NCBI GenBank assembly: GCA_024643365.1
Contig: JAHENC010000019.1
Span: 1-64,000 of the forward strand
Reading direction: 5' to 3'
Source of the DNA: Crocinitomicaceae bacterium
GTDB taxonomy: Bacteria; Bacteroidota; Bacteroidia; Flavobacteriales_D; Crocinitomicaceae
Length of the DNA stretch: 64,000 nucleotides
Both the position numbers and the translations under genes were made by a program. Positions within the stretch are counted from its first letter, which is position 1; each line of letters starts with the position of its first letter. The notes below the pieces were generated by a model. That model saw nothing but the letters and a program-made list of their open reading frames with translations. It was not told the DNA's origin and searched no databases. Below are positions 17,704 through 27,222 of this stretch, piece by piece.

Positions 17704-17958
17704 ATGAAAAAAGATATACACCCAGAAGATTACAGACTTGTTGTATTTAAAGACATGTCGAATGAATACGCGTTTTTGTGCCCATCATGTGCTACAACTA
17801 AAGAAACCATTCAATGGGAAGATGGAAATGAGTATCCGTTGTTTAAATTGGATATCTCTCACAAATCTCACCCGTTCTTCACTGGTATTGCACAGTTCGT
17901 GGATACTGCAGGACGTATTGATAAATTCAAAAACCGTTACGGACGTCACCTTAAATAA
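17704..17958 (+). CDS. rpmE2: 50S ribosomal protein L31, type B
   Basis: 84 residues with the type-B signature MKKDIHPEDYR at the start and FFTGIAQFVDTAGRIDKFKNRYG at the end. Type-B L31 is usually the zinc-free form. This copy has one CPSC pair (Cys26 and Cys29) but not the other two Cys of the zinc-binding type. It is a single-gene unit with a promoter and a strong terminator. Confidence 0.95.
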   Translation: MKKDIHPEDYRLVVFKDMSNEYAFLCPSCATTKETIQWEDGNEYPLFKLDISHKSHPFFTGIAQFVDTAGRIDKFKNRYGRHLK

Positions 17959-17980
17959 TAAGTTGACACAACATATTTCA

Positions 17981-18009
17981 AAGCCATCATTCGTGATGGC
18001 TTTTTTTTT
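17981..18009 (+). terminator. Intrinsic terminator of rpmE2
   Basis: AAGCCATCA-TTCG-TGATGGCTT, a 9-bp perfect stem with a stable UUCG-type loop, is followed by nine T residues. It lies between rpmE2 and the convergent tsaC/sua5 gene. Confidence 0.92.
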
Positions 18010-18029
18010 GCTTCTTTTTTCTGAAAGTA

Positions 18030-18992
18030 TTAAATGCTGAATTTAGCGGTTGCTCTTTTCAAACGATCGTTCATCGTTTTGCCGAGTCCAGCACTAGGGA
18101 ATGCCTCAATGAAAATCCGCTGAAACCCTTTTTTATCCATGGCGTGAAGTGCGGCATATAAGTTCTTAGCTGCTTCATTCATGTCACCATCTTCACTTAA
18201 ATAAAAATGCTGAGTGGATTTCTTCACATGATTGTTTTTGGAAAAAAGAATGAATCCGTCCGAATCCGTGTATTCATTTTGTCCAGCTTCCATGAAGTAC
18301 AAGGGTGTTTCTGTCGCGTAATGGTATTTGACCATCCCACTTGTTCTAACGCCATGATGTAATTCGTTTTTAACTTCCGGTACGTAACCTAAGGACTCGG
18401 TAAGTGCTTCTAAGGGAATTCCTCCGAGGCGATAAACGATGACTTTTTCTTTTGCCATGCCAACGATGGTTGATTCAAGTCCGGTCTGACAAGCACCACC
18501 GTCCAAAATATATGGAATGCGCTCGTTTAATTCATGTTGCACATGTTCGGCAGTTGTAGGACTAATTCCTCCGTAGCGGTTTGCACTTGGAGCGGCAATT
18601 GGAAATTCGATTGAGCGCAATAAGGCAAGTGTCATCTCATGTTCGGGCACACGAACTGCAACCGTTTCTTGTCCGGCAGTAATCAGTGAAGGAACCAATG
18701 AACTTTTTGGTAAAATAAAGGTGATTGGCCCAGGACTAAATTGCTGTGCCAGTTTCCTTAATGTTTCTGGAAAATCAGCGACATAAGGATAGATAGATTC
18801 GATGCTGGCAAAATGTAAAATCAGGGGATTAGAAGTCGGTCTTCCCTTAGCTTCGAAAATCTTCAGTACAGCATCTTCATTTGTGGCGTCAGCAGCCAAA
18901 CCATAAACTGTTTCGGTGGGGATGGCAACTGTTTCCCCTTCCTTTAAAAAGGAAATGGCACGTTCAATATCTTGTCCAATCACTGTATTCAC
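18030..18992 (-). CDS. L-threonylcarbamoyladenylate synthase (Sua5/YrdC family)
   Basis: Makes threonylcarbamoyl-AMP for the t6A modification of tRNA. The YrdC domain (about 1-200) has IPTETVYGLAADAT, KGRPTSNPLILH and SANRYGGISPT. The C-terminal Sua5 domain (about 220-320) follows, so this is the long Sua5 type. I start at GTG 18992 (VNTVIGQDIERA); the ORF-track start lies upstream of and across a TACCTTTG box. That box ends only 4 nt before the GTG, so the mRNA may be leaderless. GTG 18983 is an alternative start. Confidence 0.9.
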   Translation of the reverse strand: MNTVIGQDIERAISFLKEGETVAIPTETVYGLAADATNEDAVLKIFEAKGRPTSNPLILHFASIESIYPYVADFPETLRKLAQQFSPGPITFILPKSSLVPSLITAGQETVAVRVPEHEMTLALLRSIEFPIAAPSANRYGGISPTTAEHVQHELNERIPYILDGGACQTGLESTIVGMAKEKVIVYRLGGIPLEALTESLGYVPEVKNELHHGVRTSGMVKYHYATETPLYFMEAGQNEYTDSDGFILFSKNNHVKKSTQHFYLSEDGDMNEAAKNLYAALHAMDKKGFQRIFIEAFPSAGLGKTMNDRLKRATAKFSI

Positions 18993-18996
18993 TAAG

Positions 18997-19004
18997 CAAA
19001 GGTA
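18997..19004 (-). promoter_or_regulatory. -7 promoter box (TACCTTTG) next to the sua5 start
   Basis: TACCTTTG on the minus strand, 4 nt before GTG 18992. No -33 TTTG is visible at 17-21 nt. Confidence 0.5.
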
Positions 19005-19080
19005 GCTTCTTCCATTGAACTTGTGAATACCTTGTTGAAAATACACGTGGATTTTTACGAATAGTTTTTAAAAACTCACG

Positions 19081-19088
19081 TACCTTTG
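19081..19088 (+). promoter_or_regulatory. -7 promoter box (TACCTTTG) for the NarL-type regulator gene
   Basis: TACCTTTG on the plus strand, about 21 nt before GTG 19110. The ORF-track TTG start at 19086 lies inside this box. Confidence 0.5.
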
Positions 19089-19109
19089 TTTATATCAATT
19101 CTAAATAAG

Positions 19110-19787
19110 GTGAATTTAATTCTAGCAGACAGCAATGATTTAATGCGACTCGGACTTCGAACCGTGCTAACGGCGGAGCTGAATGTTACCATTGTTGGTG
19201 AGGCTAGGAATGAAAAGGAACTTGTGTCTCAACTTTCGGCATTCGGAGCTTCTGTTGTTTTAATTGATTTTACTTCTGAAGGATTTACGATTGATACGAT
19301 ACAACGAATTTCTTCAAAAGATCCATCATTAAAGTTTTTGGCTGTCACCAGCGCACAGAATGCTCAGACTTTAGTGGATGCTCTGCGTTCTGGTGTAACA
19401 AGCTACGTAAAGAAGGACTGTGAGTTAAGTGAAATCGTGGATGCTGTTCGTGAAACAAGTCGCGGAAACAAGTTTTTTTGCGGTCAAATCTTAGAAACCA
19501 TTCAGCGAGCAAACATTGATGTAAATGATTTGGACTTTGATTCCTTCAGTTGTGAGCCAGTTGTTCTATCGGAAAGAGAAAATGAAATCATTGTTCTTAT
19601 TGCTGAAGGACACACCAATGAAATCATTGCCGAGCAGTTGTTTTTAAGCAAGCATACGGTGAATACGCATCGAAAGAATATTATGGCAAAATTAGGGGTG
19701 AAAAATACTGCAGGAATTGTGATGTATGCCGTAAAAACTGATTTGGTTTCCCCGAATAAATTTCTTTTTGCTCCGTCTTTAAATTGA
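19110..19787 (+). CDS. NarL/LuxR-type response regulator
   Basis: 225 residues from GTG 19110. The receiver domain (about 1-120) has the acidic pocket in ILADSND, the likely phospho-acceptor Asp in VVLIDF, Thr/Ser in AVTSAQ and Lys in YVKKDC. The C-terminal LuxR HTH (about 155-215) has LSERENEIIVLIAEGHTNEIIAEQL and HTVNTHRKNI. The start is set by the upstream -7 box. No histidine kinase is adjacent, so the input is unknown. The last nine bases overlap the convergent TonB receptor gene. Confidence 0.9.
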   Translation: MNLILADSNDLMRLGLRTVLTAELNVTIVGEARNEKELVSQLSAFGASVVLIDFTSEGFTIDTIQRISSKDPSLKFLAVTSAQNAQTLVDALRSGVTSYVKKDCELSEIVDAVRETSRGNKFFCGQILETIQRANIDVNDLDFDSFSCEPVVLSERENEIIVLIAEGHTNEIIAEQLFLSKHTVNTHRKNIMAKLGVKNTAGIVMYAVKTDLVSPNKFLFAPSLN

Positions 19788-22406
19788 GATGTTCAACTTT
19801 AGGTTGAACCGTCGCGAGGTCAAGTAATTTGGAATCGCATAATATTTTCCTTCTACATCTTGAATCCACTGTTTCGAAAGTACATTATTGATTCCCAGTA
19901 AATTGAAAATTTCTAGAGAAATGGAGGCTGCTTCACATTTTCTAAGGAAAGATTTTTTCACAGCTTTCCCACCTTTTAATAGATCGTAAGATAAGCCAAG
20001 GTCAACGCGGAAATAAGATTTTATGCGCAGCGTATCTTTGTATCTTGTAAAATCTGGCGGTCCGTAAGGAAGTCTAGAACCAAACTGTAAGCCCATTTGA
20101 ACGCTAAATTGTTCGAATCCAGGCATTTGATCTTGAACGAGTGCTCCAATTGTAAGAAGTTGATCTGTTGGACGCGGTATATATCCTGGATAAACAACGT
20201 TACTATCCACAACAACTTGGTCTTCACTATATCCAAAAATAATACGCTCTCCTGCAGCATTAAAGAATTCGGTATAGTGATCATTTAAAATATCTTCTCG
20301 TGTTCGCATGAGTCCAACTTTGAAAAAGGACTCAATGCCTTTCACGAATTCACCGTGAACATTCATATCAAGTCCATACGCGTATGCAACGGCATTATTA
20401 TCGGCATAATACCTTGTACGAACGTTTTCAATCTCATATGGATTCACATCCCACAAGTATTTGTAATAAAGTTCTCCTGTGAATTTAAAAGGTTTTTCTC
20501 TTCCCCACATTTCAAAAAACAAATCTGTAGCTGCAACTACATGCATGGATTTTTGGGCTCGAACGGATGTGTTTAATTTGCCATCAAAGGTTCTGAATTC
20601 GCGGTAAAAAGGTGGCTGATAGTACAAACCACTGGATAAACGGTAACTTAAATTTCTTCGAACGATTCGATTATTTTGAACCATGTACGCACGAGGGAAA
20701 TATGTCAAACTAAAGCGAGGAGTGAAGTATGGTTCGTGATTAATCGCAGTATATCCACCTCTTAGTCCGGTAGATAAGGCTATTTTACTATTTGATTCTT
20801 TTATGACTTTCGAATATTCTTGAACAGATTTTTTATCATCTGTCTTGAACTTTTTAAGAATCTTAACAGGATAGTTCTTTTTAGTAGAGGTCCATGTTAG
20901 GTTCCATTGTGTGAAGCCGCTAAATTTGAAGTTCGTCAAATTCAAATCACCTTTAATGGTTTCGTAAAGTGTTACTTCTTGATTACCTGACTGCGGCAAA
21001 CTGTAACCTGCGGAATCAATCATGCGCCACTCACTCAGGACATCGGTAAAGAAATCGCGCTGTACTTGAGCTCCCCATTTAAGGTTCGAGGTGCGTGAAT
21101 GCAGTTGTGCATCATCTGTATAGCCATTAAACAATTGCAATGACCCATTGTGATAGGTACTTAAAATGGTTGCGTTCAAGCGATTTCGTGCGTGGTTAAG
21201 AAAGGTTCCAACCCCTAGAGTCGCAATAGAATCGCCGTATTCTTCTTTCGCTGGATCCGTTTCAAGTTGATTGATGTAATATTGACCTTGAACATCAAAG
21301 TACTCGCGTTCATTCGTATTAAACGCGGAAATATAGAAATCTAAATTGGTTCTTTTGTTCGGTTCAAATTTCAAGGAAGCACCTCCCATAGCTGTTTGGA
21401 ACTTCGTTGCTTCTTTTCCATCGTAATAAATCATGAGGCGATAGGCTTCGTTTGCTGTTCCGAAATCTGATTCTGCCGTTTGTGGACTAAATCGATACGC
21501 ATTCGAAGAGAAATGTCCAAGTATGCTAAAAGTCAATTTCTCTGTAATCGAATAATTCGTTAAAATTTGTGCATCCGCAAAAACCGGATTGTACGCTCCT
21601 TTGGTAGGAAGCGAGTTTAAGAAATAGCCATTCGAACGGTATCGTGCACCAACGATGTAATTGAACCGTGGGGAAACCGATTGTTCCGCATGTGCCTCTA
21701 CTCCTAAAAGAGATAAAGTACTGCTTGCCTTTGTGCTGTCAGGGGTGCGGTAAGTAATGTCTAAAACAGAGCTGAGTCGATCACCGTATTGAGCATCGAA
21801 CCCACCAGCTGAAAAACGCACGGATTCCACGAGTGAGGAGTGTATAAAACTCATTCCTTCTTGTTGTCCACTTCGTGTAAGAAATGGACGATAAACTAAA
21901 AATCCGTTTACATAGACTAAATTTTCATCGTAATTTCCACCGCGAACATTGTAGTTTGATGTTAATTCATTGTTCGAAGTCGCAGCAGTAGAATAAACCA
22001 AGGCTTTTTCCACATTGATCATTTTTGTGTACTGTAAGGTAGGTAGTAAATCTAGGGTGAACGGGTCATTCAATCCGTATTGAACAACGACTTCGCTGTT
22101 TTCGGAAACGGAAAATATGACTTTTGGAAGGATTTGGATTTCTGTTTTTTTAATGATGACCGTTTGCTGATCCTTTAAATCCTCAAATGAGAATTGAATC
22201 ATTAAGGTATCTCCCGGCGCTGCTTCGAAAGCGTATTTACCATTTTTATCGGTGAGTAAAGTTAGAGCTGGGTATTGTTTTACTTTAATTTGAACATTCT
22301 CCAGGGCCTTATTTTTCTTGCCCACACAGGATCCTTCTACGCGCACTTTTTGATTCCAGGCGAATGTACTGGTAACAAGTGTGAGGAAAAAGACCCAATG
22401 TTTCAT
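19779..22406 (-). CDS. TonB-dependent receptor with carboxypeptidase-regulatory-like domain
   Basis: An 875-residue outer-membrane receptor. Signal peptide (about 1-18), a carboxypeptidase-regulatory-like domain (about 20-100), a plug domain (about 120-230, with YNVRGGNYDENLVYVNG) and a barrel to the end. There is no SusD partner, so it is not a classical glycan-uptake pair; the ligand is unknown. The promoter box TAACTTTG ends 5 nt before the ATG, so the mRNA may be leaderless. The C-terminus overlaps the convergent regulator gene by nine bases. Confidence 0.9.
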   Translation of the reverse strand: MKHWVFFLTLVTSTFAWNQKVRVEGSCVGKKNKALENVQIKVKQYPALTLLTDKNGKYAFEAAPGDTLMIQFSFEDLKDQQTVIIKKTEIQILPKVIFSVSENSEVVVQYGLNDPFTLDLLPTLQYTKMINVEKALVYSTAATSNNELTSNYNVRGGNYDENLVYVNGFLVYRPFLTRSGQQEGMSFIHSSLVESVRFSAGGFDAQYGDRLSSVLDITYRTPDSTKASSTLSLLGVEAHAEQSVSPRFNYIVGARYRSNGYFLNSLPTKGAYNPVFADAQILTNYSITEKLTFSILGHFSSNAYRFSPQTAESDFGTANEAYRLMIYYDGKEATKFQTAMGGASLKFEPNKRTNLDFYISAFNTNEREYFDVQGQYYINQLETDPAKEEYGDSIATLGVGTFLNHARNRLNATILSTYHNGSLQLFNGYTDDAQLHSRTSNLKWGAQVQRDFFTDVLSEWRMIDSAGYSLPQSGNQEVTLYETIKGDLNLTNFKFSGFTQWNLTWTSTKKNYPVKILKKFKTDDKKSVQEYSKVIKESNSKIALSTGLRGGYTAINHEPYFTPRFSLTYFPRAYMVQNNRIVRRNLSYRLSSGLYYQPPFYREFRTFDGKLNTSVRAQKSMHVVAATDLFFEMWGREKPFKFTGELYYKYLWDVNPYEIENVRTRYYADNNAVAYAYGLDMNVHGEFVKGIESFFKVGLMRTREDILNDHYTEFFNAAGERIIFGYSEDQVVVDSNVVYPGYIPRPTDQLLTIGALVQDQMPGFEQFSVQMGLQFGSRLPYGPPDFTRYKDTLRIKSYFRVDLGLSYDLLKGGKAVKKSFLRKCEAASISLEIFNLLGINNVLSKQWIQDVEGKYYAIPNYLTSRRFNLKLNISI

Positions 22407-22411
22407 AATAG

Positions 22412-22419
22412 CAAAGTTA
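22412..22419 (-). promoter_or_regulatory. -7 promoter box (TAACTTTG) next to the TonB receptor start
   Basis: TAACTTTG on the minus strand with 5 nt between it and the ATG at 22406. The -33 element is weak or absent. Confidence 0.5.
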
Positions 22420-22489
22420 CAATCCTTAACGCGGTATTCCTCGCTTTATTATGAATTCTTGTGGATTTTCGTTTTCACAATTATTCAAG

Positions 22490-22497
22490 TAAATTTG
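22490..22497 (+). promoter_or_regulatory. -7 promoter box (TAAATTTG) for the RimK cluster
   Basis: TAAATTTG fits TAnnTTTG and lies 10 nt before the ATG at 22508. Confidence 0.5.
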
Positions 22498-22507
22498 TTG
22501 CTTATCG

Positions 22508-22939
22508 ATGAAAAAAGAAAAAGTTGTAATTGGTAGACGCGAAGTGGCTGATCTGATTGAGTTCGGTCTAAGCGACGTGAAGGTGAAGGTTGATACAGGG
22601 GCGTACTCATCTAGTATTCATGTTTCTCATTGTCAAGAGAAGGATGGAGAGTTAGAAGTGAAGTTTTTGGATGAATCACATCCGTCTTATATTGACCGCA
22701 TTTTTGTTTTTAAGGAATTCCGCAAGAAAAGAGTAAAAAGTTCCACAGGTCAAACACAGGAACGATATTTTATATATGTGAAAATTCACATGGGAGGGAA
22801 GATTGTGAAAACAGAATTTTCCTTAACAGAGCGTAATGGAATGCGTTTTCCCATTTTAATTGGACGTAAATTACTGAACAACCGTTTCATCGTAGATACC
22901 AGTTTAAAATACCTTCATCCATCCTTACACGCCTTATGA
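22508..22939 (+). CDS. Retropepsin-like aspartic protease, RimB/RloA2-like (PF05618 family)
   Basis: 143 residues of the family once annotated as ATP-dependent zinc protease. The conserved [15 protein letters not shown] start and the active-site-like segment [13 protein letters not shown] (D-T-G-A, as in retropepsins) are present, with [19 protein letters not shown] at the C-terminal end. In several proteobacteria the homologue is encoded with RimK and may trim or process poly-glutamate tails. Here it overlaps rimK by four bases, supporting a shared role. Confidence 0.85.
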   Translation: MKKEKVVIGRREVADLIEFGLSDVKVKVDTGAYSSSIHVSHCQEKDGELEVKFLDESHPSYIDRIFVFKEFRKKRVKSSTGQTQERYFIYVKIHMGGKIVKTEFSLTERNGMRFPILIGRKLLNNRFIVDTSLKYLHPSLHAL

Positions 22940-23814
22940 AAATAGCCATTCTCTCCAGAAATTCGAATTTGTATTCTACTCGCCGTCTTGTTGAAGCTGC
23001 GGAAGCAAAAGGACACGAAGCACATGTGATTGATCATTTGAAATGTAACATTGAAATCGAACAAACAGGTCCTGCGTTATACTATGGGGATCGTTACCTG
23101 AAAGGATTCGATGCAGTGATTCCAAGGATTGGAGCATCTGTTACATTTTTTGGAACGGCTGTCGTTCGTCAATTTGAAATGATGAATGTTTTTACTGCTG
23201 TGAATTCAAGAGGAATTATTCACTCTCGTGATAAACTTCGTTGCCTTCAAGTCCTTTCAAAGGAAGGAATTGGTTTGCCAAAAACCGTTTTCACGAATTA
23301 TTCTAAAGATGTGAAACACGTAGTGCAATCAGCAGGTGGAGCACCGGTTGTTTTGAAACTACTGGAAGGAACACAAGGTTTGGGAGTCGTTTTGGCTGAA
23401 AATATGAATGCAGCACAATCTGTCCTAGAAGCGTTTAATGGACTAAAAGCACGCGTGATTGTTCAAGAGTTTATTCGCGAAGCAAAAGGCGCAGATATTC
23501 GTGCGTTTGTGGTCGATGGCGAAGTTGTTGGAGCAATGAAACGTCAAGGGAAACCAGGTGAGTTTCGTTCGAATTTACATCGAGGCGGATCCTCTATGGA
23601 AATTGAGTTGACAACCGAAGAGAAATATACGGCAATCTTGGCAGCGAAGGCTGTTGGACTCGGAATTGCAGGCGTGGACATGCTTCAATCAGAGAGAGGA
23701 CCACTTGTTCTTGAGGTAAATTCATCTCCAGGACTCGAGGGAATTGAAAAAACCACACAGCAAGACATTGCTGGAAAAATAATATCATACATCGAACGAA
23801 ATGTCAACCGTTAA
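22936..23814 (+). CDS. rimK: RimK-type alpha-L-glutamate ligase (ATP-grasp)
   Basis: 292 residues. RimK adds glutamate to the C-terminus of ribosomal protein S6 or makes poly-alpha-glutamate. The N-terminal pre-ATP-grasp domain has MKIAILSRN and [17 protein letters not shown]; the ATP-grasp part has [14 protein letters not shown], the IVQEFI segment and the metal-binding [14 protein letters not shown]. It overlaps the upstream protease gene by four bases and the downstream deacylase gene by 14. Its target protein is not shown by the sequence. Confidence 0.92.
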   Translation: MKIAILSRNSNLYSTRRLVEAAEAKGHEAHVIDHLKCNIEIEQTGPALYYGDRYLKGFDAVIPRIGASVTFFGTAVVRQFEMMNVFTAVNSRGIIHSRDKLRCLQVLSKEGIGLPKTVFTNYSKDVKHVVQSAGGAPVVLKLLEGTQGLGVVLAENMNAAQSVLEAFNGLKARVIVQEFIREAKGADIRAFVVDGEVVGAMKRQGKPGEFRSNLHRGGSSMEIELTTEEKYTAILAAKAVGLGIAGVDMLQSERGPLVLEVNSSPGLEGIEKTTQQDIAGKIISYIERNVNR

Positions 23815-24778
23815 GAAAACGTATAAAAAGATGGTCATCCTTGGACAAGAAATCTTGCCAGGAAAAAGTGTGCAGTTGAATTTTGATGTGGCACACCTTC
23901 ACACGCGGACTCCGATTTTAGTTCCAGTGATTGTGGAGCGTGCGAAAGAGGATGGTCCCACCGTTTTATTGATGGCTGGATTACACGGAGACGAAATAAA
24001 CGGTGTAGAAATTATTCGTCGTTTTTTACGTAAAAAATTACACAAACCAACGAAAGGCACCATCATCTGTTTGCCTGTATTTAACATTTTTGGATTTCTC
24101 AATTTGCAACGTGAATTGCCAGATGGACGTGATTTGAATCGCAGTTTCCCCGGAAGTTCAAATGGTTCTTTAGCTTCTCAATTTGCTTTTCATTTCATGA
24201 AAGAATTGGCACCACATTGCGATTACATTATCGATTTTCATACGGGTGCATCACATCGAAATAACTTTCCTCAAATACGCTGTGTATTTAAGGATGAAGA
24301 AAGCGTTGAGTTAGCTCGAATTTTCAATCCACCATTCATTTTAAATTCAAACTTGATTGCCAAAACCTTGCGAGAGTCCATAGTGAAGCGCAAAAAGAAA
24401 ATCCTCTTGTTTGAAGGTGGTAAATCGAATAGCATCGAAGAACAAGTTGTTGAAGAAGGATTGAACGGTGTGAAGCGAGTTATTTCGCATTTGGGAATGA
24501 GGAATTATAAGTATGATATTTCTAAAGATCGAGAGCCCATTTTATTGGAGGAAAGCAAATGGATGCGTGCACCTTCTTCTGGAATGTTTCAAGCATTTAT
24601 TCAAAATGGTTCTGCAGTCGCCAAAGGAGATGTGATTGGAATGGTGACGGATCCTTACGGTAATTACGAAAAAAAAATAAAGGCAACCCAGGATGGGTAT
24701 ATTATCTGTTCAAATGAATCCCCGGTTGTTTACAAAGGTGATGCCATCATTAATATTGCTAAAAAACGAAATTCGTAA
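23801..24778 (+). CDS. Succinylglutamate desuccinylase/aspartoacylase family protein (AstE-like)
   Basis: A 325-residue zinc-dependent amidohydrolase of the M14-like AstE/AspA group. Zinc-binding H-G-D-E is seen in [12 protein letters not shown], with a later His in [10 protein letters not shown] and the family segment [10 protein letters not shown]. The C-terminal domain (after about 250) is a barrel-sandwich-like region. Overlap with rimK by 14 bases suggests that it acts on the product of RimK, for instance by removing glutamate, but this is inference. Arginine-succinyl pathway genes are absent. Confidence 0.87.
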   Translation: MSTVKKTYKKMVILGQEILPGKSVQLNFDVAHLHTRTPILVPVIVERAKEDGPTVLLMAGLHGDEINGVEIIRRFLRKKLHKPTKGTIICLPVFNIFGFLNLQRELPDGRDLNRSFPGSSNGSLASQFAFHFMKELAPHCDYIIDFHTGASHRNNFPQIRCVFKDEESVELARIFNPPFILNSNLIAKTLRESIVKRKKKILLFEGGKSNSIEEQVVEEGLNGVKRVISHLGMRNYKYDISKDREPILLEESKWMRAPSSGMFQAFIQNGSAVAKGDVIGMVTDPYGNYEKKIKATQDGYIICSNESPVVYKGDAIINIAKKRNS

Positions 24779-24780
24779 AT

Positions 24781-27219
24781 ATGAAAAAACTGATTTTATC
24801 CGTGTTTGTAAGTCTATTAACGTGGACAATGAACGCACAGAATTTTACACCAACCTCGTATCTTGGATATGAAATTGGCACACGTTTTACACGTCAAGAT
24901 AAAGTGGTCGCTTATTTTCATGCACTACAAGAAGCCTATCCGTCGATGTTGAAAGTGGAGAAGTACGGTGAAACGTATGAACACCGAGATTTGATTTTGG
25001 CTTTTTTCGGTACCCCTGAAAATTTAAAAAAGCTCGAAGAAATTCGTCAAAATCACCAAAATCATGCAGCTTCGGAAAAACTAGCCATCGTTTGGTTGAG
25101 TTACAACGTTCACGGAAATGAAAGTTCAGGAACAGAGGCAGCGATGCAGACCGCATATCGTTTACTGACGGATAAAGCAGAGTACTTAGCTAATACTGTC
25201 GTGATTATGGATCCATGTTTGAATCCAGATGGAAGAGATCGCTATGTGAACTTTTACCAACAATATGGCAATGCGCCAGCAGATCTTCATAAATTCTCGG
25301 CTGAGCACAAGGAGCCTTGGCCAAGTGGACGTCCAAATCACTATTTGTTCGACTTAAACCGCGATTGGGCATGGATGACACAAATTGAATCCGAGCAACG
25401 CGTTCAACGCTACAATCAATGGTTACCACATGTTCACGTGGATTTCCACGAACAAGGCATCAATGAGCCCTATTATTTTCCGCCAGCGGCAGAACCTTAC
25501 CATGAAGTCATAACAAATTGGCAACGCGATTTTCAAAAACAAATCGGAGCGAATCATGCTTCCTATTTCGACAAAGAAGGTTGGTTGTACTTTTCAAAGG
25601 AAATTTTTGATCTATTGTATCCAAGTTATGGTGATACTTATCCAACATACAGTGGAAGTATCGGAATGACCTACGAACAGGGCGGAAGTGGACGGGCCGG
25701 ATTAGCCGTGATTACACAAGTTGGAGATACCTTAAGTTTGAAAGATCGTGTGACACATCACGTGACTACAGGATTGTCTACGGTGGAAATGAGTGCTAAA
25801 AACGCAGAAAGGCTGATCAAAGAATACCAACTATTTTGTGCGCTAAAAGTTTACAGATACAAAACGTATGTCTTGCGTGCGTCACAAGCTAAGTTGGAGC
25901 CTTTAATGGCTTTGATGAAAAAGAACGGCATTCAAGTAGAGATGATTACGACTTCCACCCAAGAGTCTGCATCAAAAGCATACCATTTTCAAAATGGACA
26001 AACAGAAACCATTAAATTGATGCAAGGTGATATGTTGATTCAGACGAATCAAGAAAAAGGTACTTTAGTGAATGTGTTATTTGAACCAAAAACGCTTTTA
26101 TCTGATAGTTTAACCTACGACATTACTGCTTGGACTTTGCCATATGCGTATGGTGTAGAAGCATGGGGAATTGAAACTCCTGGTGCAAAAGGAACGGTTT
26201 TTAGTGGATGGCCAACGACGTTAAATCAAGCATCCACTGCTGGGTCTTATGCTTATGCGGCGGCATGGGAGTCCATGAAGTCAACACGTTTTTTAACGGA
26301 ATTACAAGAAGCTGGCTTCGATGTGTACTTCAACGAGAAAGGATTTAAAACTCAGGGGAAATCGTTCAGTCCAGGGACTTTGCTTATTCTTCGTGGAGAA
26401 AACAAACGTGCGGATTTTGATCAAACAGTTCTTAAAATTGCCAATAAAAATGCGGTGAGTCTAACTGCTTTGGCTTCTGGATTCGTTCAAGAAGGCGTAG
26501 ATCTTGGATCATCATCCATGAAAAAAATCCCCAATCATTCCATCGGTTTGTTGGCTGGAGAAGACGCTTCTTCCTTAAACGTGGGTGAAATTTGGCATTT
26601 CTTTGAGCGTCAAATGGGACGATCTATTCATTTGGTCTTTACAGATGACTTAGAAGAAGCTTTGCCTCAATTAACGGTATTATTTGTCCCGGAAGGTGGG
26701 ATTTCACTTTCGGAAAATGTCAAAGTGAAGGAATGGATTCAAAACGGTGGTAAATTAATTGTACTTGGATATGCGGTCTATGATTTTGCAGGAAAGGATG
26801 GATTTGAGCTTTCTTCTTCAGAAAACACTAATGACAGCATCAAGAAGCCTGTTTCTTTCTCTAAACAAGAACGCGATCAAATTTCAAATGCAATTACCGG
26901 TGCGATTTATGCGTGTGAACTAGATCCAACAAATCCTTTGGCATTTGGATATGATCACTATTACACCTTGCGTCAGGGAGCAGATCACATGAATATCTCC
27001 GCAAACAACGTCTTTCATTTGAAAAAAGATGCGAAGGCACTGAACGGATTCGTTGGGTCGCGTGTGAAGAAACAGCAATCGGAAGCATCTATTGCAGGAT
27101 ATCAATCCTACGGTGATGGAGCCATCATTTACTTCATCGATAATCCTTTGTTCCGTGGATTCTGGGAAAATGGAAAATTGATGATTGCGAACGCCGTTTT
27201 CTTTGTGAATGAAAATTAA
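24781..27219 (+). CDS. Secreted M14-family zinc metallocarboxypeptidase
   Basis: 812 residues with a signal peptide (MKKLILSVFVSLLTWTMNAQ). The M14 domain occupies about residues 40-350. Zinc ligands are in NVHGNESSGTE (HxxE) and in VHVDFHEQG (third His), with the substrate-binding NPDGRDRY and LNRDWAW segments. A long C-terminal region of about 450 residues, including a glutamine-amidotransferase-like fold (VLFVPEGG), is common in Bacteroidota homologues. It starts 2 nt after the AstE-like gene and may be co-transcribed. Likely periplasmic or secreted protein breakdown. Confidence 0.88.
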   Translation: MKKLILSVFVSLLTWTMNAQNFTPTSYLGYEIGTRFTRQDKVVAYFHALQEAYPSMLKVEKYGETYEHRDLILAFFGTPENLKKLEEIRQNHQNHAASEKLAIVWLSYNVHGNESSGTEAAMQTAYRLLTDKAEYLANTVVIMDPCLNPDGRDRYVNFYQQYGNAPADLHKFSAEHKEPWPSGRPNHYLFDLNRDWAWMTQIESEQRVQRYNQWLPHVHVDFHEQGINEPYYFPPAAEPYHEVITNWQRDFQKQIGANHASYFDKEGWLYFSKEIFDLLYPSYGDTYPTYSGSIGMTYEQGGSGRAGLAVITQVGDTLSLKDRVTHHVTTGLSTVEMSAKNAERLIKEYQLFCALKVYRYKTYVLRASQAKLEPLMALMKKNGIQVEMITTSTQESASKAYHFQNGQTETIKLMQGDMLIQTNQEKGTLVNVLFEPKTLLSDSLTYDITAWTLPYAYGVEAWGIETPGAKGTVFSGWPTTLNQASTAGSYAYAAAWESMKSTRFLTELQEAGFDVYFNEKGFKTQGKSFSPGTLLILRGENKRADFDQTVLKIANKNAVSLTALASGFVQEGVDLGSSSMKKIPNHSIGLLAGEDASSLNVGEIWHFFERQMGRSIHLVFTDDLEEALPQLTVLFVPEGGISLSENVKVKEWIQNGGKLIVLGYAVYDFAGKDGFELSSSENTNDSIKKPVSFSKQERDQISNAITGAIYACELDPTNPLAFGYDHYYTLRQGADHMNISANNVFHLKKDAKALNGFVGSRVKKQQSEASIAGYQSYGDGAIIYFIDNPLFRGFWENGKLMIANAVFFVNEN

Positions 27220-27222
27220 TCC

